A program made the translations under genes and the position numbers. Below the pieces are notes generated by a model that searched no databases, was not told the origin of the DNA, and saw nothing but the letters and a program-made list of their open reading frames with translations. From the NCBI RefSeq assembly GCF_000196495.1, contig NC_011312.1, positions 2,728,001 through 2,792,000 of the forward strand: a DNA stretch of 64,000 bases, given 5' to 3'. This DNA comes from Aliivibrio salmonicida LFI1238. Lineage in GTDB: Bacteria > Pseudomonadota > Gammaproteobacteria > Enterobacterales > Vibrionaceae. Positions within the stretch are counted from its first letter, which is position 1. Every line of letters begins with the position of its first letter. Positions 61,816 to 64,000 of this stretch are shown here, one piece after another.

Positions 61816-63446
61816 TAATGATGTCGCTCCAAAGAACGGTTAACAATGATCAATGGGATCAATCCAACCAAAACCAATAATACCGCAGGCATCGCTGCAA
61901 TTTCTAATTGCTCATCAGAAGCAAAATTAAATACATATGTTGCCAAAGTCTCAAAGTTAAATGGGCGCAGCAATAGTGCAGCATTCAACTCTTTCATGGT
62001 TTCAATAAAGACCAATAAGCCAGCGATTAAACAACCACGACGAATTAATGGGAAATGAACTCGACGTAGCATAGACCATGTTCCACAACCTAAAGTGCGC
62101 GATGCCATGTCTAATGACGGTGGGATTTTATTTAAATTACTTTCAATAGAGCCAATAGCAACGGCAGAAAATCGCACAACAGAAGCAAAAATCAGCGCAA
62201 AAATAGAACCTGAAAAAACTAATCCAATCACACCAAAACCAAGTTGTTTAGATACATCATTAACAAAATGATCTAAGCTAATCATCGGAAGCATTACACC
62301 AATAGCAAGTACCGTTCCAGGAACCGCATAACCTAAAGAAGCTAAACGCATCGGGACCACACTCCACTTACTGCTTGGATGCAAGCGGTATAAAAAATTA
62401 ACAACTAAAGCGATTAACACAGCAATGATCGCGGCAATGGATGAAACATATAAACTATTTAATGCGTATTGCTGAAATTCACCAGTCCAACTTTCGTCAA
62501 AATAATCAATAGAATAACTAATCAGTTGCAGCAAAGGGAGAATAAAAGCGATAGATACTAGTCCCCAGCACCACATAAATGCAGCCCATTTTTTCCATCC
62601 ATGAAGTTCATATTGAAACTCTTCATTCGTATTAAATTTTTCTTGAAACATTTTTTGCTTACGACGACTATAACGCTCACCACTGATCAATAAAAGAATG
62701 CCCATTAACATGAAGGCTGATACTTTCGCTGCTGCATTTAAATTGGAATAGCCTAACCACGTATCGTAAACTGCGGTAGTTAACGTATTCACCGCAAAAT
62801 AACTCACCGTACCAAAATCCCCTAAAGCTTCCATCGCCACTAAAGATAAAGCCACAGCAATAGAAGGTCGAGCTAAAGGTAACGATATACGCTTAAAGCT
62901 TTCCCACGGGGTACATTTTAACAAACGAGCTGACTGTAATAAGCTAATGTTTTGCTCCATAAAGGCAGCACGAGCAAGCAAATACACATAGGGATACAGC
63001 ACAAGAGACATAACAAGAATCGCGCCAGTTAATGTCCGAATATCAGGAAACCAATAATCAGAATAAGATTGCCACCCAAAAACATCCCTTAAAAGGATTT
63101 GAATTGGCCCAGCAAAATCTAACCAGTCTGTATAGATATAACCGACAATATATGCAGGCATAGCTAAAGGAAGCACAAGTGCCCACTGTAAAACTGAAGC
63201 TGATGGGATACGACACATAGCCATAAACCATGCGGAAGGAACACCTAAAATAAGAGAGAAGAACATCGCACCAAAAACTAATAACACCGTATTTAAGGTG
63301 TAAGTAGGTAGCACCGTATTAAATAAGTGCGTAAAGATGTCATCAGTATTACCAAGGGCGGTATATAAGATCGCTAGGATCGGTAAAACCAGTAGTAGAG
63401 AAATACTCCAACTACTGGTTTTCCAGAATAATAATTTTTCTTTCAT
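61815..63446 (-). CDS. fbpB: Iron(III) ABC transporter permease (fused two-domain)
   Basis: A 543-residue permease with two fused binding-protein-dependent permease domains (about 12 helices). The first has PSAWFMAMCRIPSASVLQWALVLPLAMPAYIVGYI, the second GYAVPGTVLAIGVMLPMISLD and the EAA loop IPPSLDMASRTLGCGTWSMLRRVHFPLI. Two-domain fusion is typical of FbpB/SfuB proteins. Confidence 0.92.
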   Translation of the reverse strand: MKEKLLFWKTSSWSISLLLVLPILAILYTALGNTDDIFTHLFNTVLPTYTLNTVLLVFGAMFFSLILGVPSAWFMAMCRIPSASVLQWALVLPLAMPAYIVGYIYTDWLDFAGPIQILLRDVFGWQSYSDYWFPDIRTLTGAILVMSLVLYPYVYLLARAAFMEQNISLLQSARLLKCTPWESFKRISLPLARPSIAVALSLVAMEALGDFGTVSYFAVNTLTTAVYDTWLGYSNLNAAAKVSAFMLMGILLLISGERYSRRKQKMFQEKFNTNEEFQYELHGWKKWAAFMWCWGLVSIAFILPLLQLISYSIDYFDESWTGEFQQYALNSLYVSSIAAIIAVLIALVVNFLYRLHPSSKWSVVPMRLASLGYAVPGTVLAIGVMLPMISLDHFVNDVSKQLGFGVIGLVFSGSIFALIFASVVRFSAVAIGSIESNLNKIPPSLDMASRTLGCGTWSMLRRVHFPLIRRGCLIAGLLVFIETMKELNAALLLRPFNFETLATYVFNFASDEQLEIAAMPAVLLVLVGLIPLIIVNRSLERHH

Positions 63447-63477
63447 TGCCTAAACAACAAGGCTCTTTTAAAAATGA

Positions 63478-63495
63478 TGAGGTATTGTTACCTCA
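63478..63495 (-). repeat. Hairpin in the fbpA-fbpB gap
   Basis: Perfect 7-bp stem TGAGGTA / TACCTCA with a four-base loop between the binding-protein and permease genes, comparable to the hairpin after cbp; likely an mRNA-stabilising or attenuating element. Confidence 0.5.
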
Positions 63496-63513
63496 CCAAT
63501 AGTAAATATCAAA

Positions 63514-64000
63514 TTAAAGATCAAACTTCACTTCATCTAAAAGTTTAATTGCTTTCGTGTGGTTATCTGCGATGTCATCTAAAGGTAGAGTATCCGCTTT
63601 AAATTCGCCCCACGATGCCACTAACTCTGAAGGTTTAACACTTGGCTTAACTGGGTATTCGTAGTTCACTTCAGCGTACATGCCTTGAGCAACATCACCA
63701 GTTAAAAACTCCATTAATTTTAATGCATTGTCTTTATTCGGTGCATATTTAGCCATCGCCATACCACTGATGTTTACATGTGTACCATCAGTATTTTGGT
63801 TAGGGAAATTAATGTATACCGACTCAGCCCATGATACTTGCTTAGGATCATTCACCATTTTACCTAGGTAATAACTGTTACCTAAAGCAACATCACAAAG
63901 GCCTTCTTTAATCGCTTTAACTTGAGCACGGTCATTACCTTGAGGTTTACGTGCAAGGTTTGCTTTTAAGCCTTCTAACCATGTTTTAGCTTCTGCTTCA
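63514..64000 (-). CDS. fbpA: Iron(III) ABC transporter periplasmic binding protein (partial)
   Basis: The C-terminal 161 residues of a ferric-ion-binding protein; the N-terminus lies beyond the window. The frame is open from base 64000 to the stop at 63514. Segments CDVALGNSYYLGKMVNDP and NISGMAMAKYAPNKDNALKLMEFLTGD are typical of FbpA/SfuA; the Tyr-Tyr of NSYYLGK is the iron-binding tyrosine pair. First gene of fbpABC. An ATG at 63858 is internal, not the start. Confidence 0.9.
   Translation of the reverse strand, partial: EAEAKTWLEGLKANLARKPQGNDRAQVKAIKEGLCDVALGNSYYLGKMVNDPKQVSWAESVYINFPNQNTDGTHVNISGMAMAKYAPNKDNALKLMEFLTGDVAQGMYAEVNYEYPVKPSVKPSELVASWGEFKADTLPLDDIADNHTKAIKLLDEVKFDL

Overview
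The window reads as a chromosomal segment of a Vibrionaceae bacterium, most likely an Aliivibrio (fischeri/salmonicida/logei group). This is inferred from the AT-rich base composition, Vibrio-type gene clusters (arcA next to thrABC, and the ChiS / chitin-oligosaccharide operon next to fbpABC) and protein sequences typical of that family. The species cannot be fixed without a database search. I see no insertion sequence, prophage, CRISPR array or integrase: this is core chromosome, not an island.

Layout. 1-5.3 kb: yaaA (partial), an AGCS-type amino-acid:Na+ symporter, a DUF3545 microprotein, a hemerythrin-domain protein, and the base-excision-repair pair nfo-ung. 5.5-16.8 kb: grcA behind an FNR-type promoter; the threonine operon thrABC with its leader peptide and attenuator; an RraA-like protein; arcA with an FNR-type site; a small lipoprotein; arcB; and yhcC, broken by a one-base frameshift. 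17.3-23.3 kb: gltB-gltD behind a strongly folded leader. 23.5-29.5 kb: a DUF1499 lipoprotein, then a complete rRNA operon on the minus strand (16S-23S-5S-tRNA-Asp, no tRNA in the 16S-23S spacer) with promoter, boxA elements and terminator. 29.6-42.3 kb: mtnN, a CobD/CbiB-like membrane protein, a TRIC-family channel, an M23 peptidase, an RND efflux pair, erpA, hemL, an unlisted 36-residue membrane microprotein, an AI-2E family permease and rsmC. 42.4-60.7 kb: the hybrid sensor regulator chiS and the chitin-oligosaccharide operon (binding protein, four-subunit ABC transporter, GH9, glucosamine kinase, GH20, GH94, phospho-sugar mutase). 60.8-64 kb: iron(III) transporter fbpC-fbpB-fbpA (partial), on the minus strand.

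The most notable result is decay inside the chitin operon. Three of its genes carry independent 3'-end lesions. The periplasmic binding protein has a small out-of-frame deletion. The GH20 hexosaminidase has an in-frame amber codon where a conserved Trp is expected, followed by 33 intact sense codons. The GH94 chitobiose phosphorylase has an out-of-frame deletion of roughly 90 bp, with its last 20 codons still readable in another frame. Both deletions end in short repeats typical of slippage. The sensor, the transporter, GH9, the glucosamine kinase and the mutase look intact. In Vibrio cholerae the binding protein holds ChiS inactive, so its truncation could leave the operon de-repressed while the pathway for N-acetylated oligosaccharides is blocked.

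How the parts work together: ArcB/ArcA, GrcA and the two FNR-type sites form an anaerobic-response group. ThrABC, GltBD and HemL supply amino acids and haem. ErpA (Fe-S delivery) and FbpABC (iron import) belong to iron metabolism. ChiS and its operon handle chitin. I found no convincing novel defence or mobile system.
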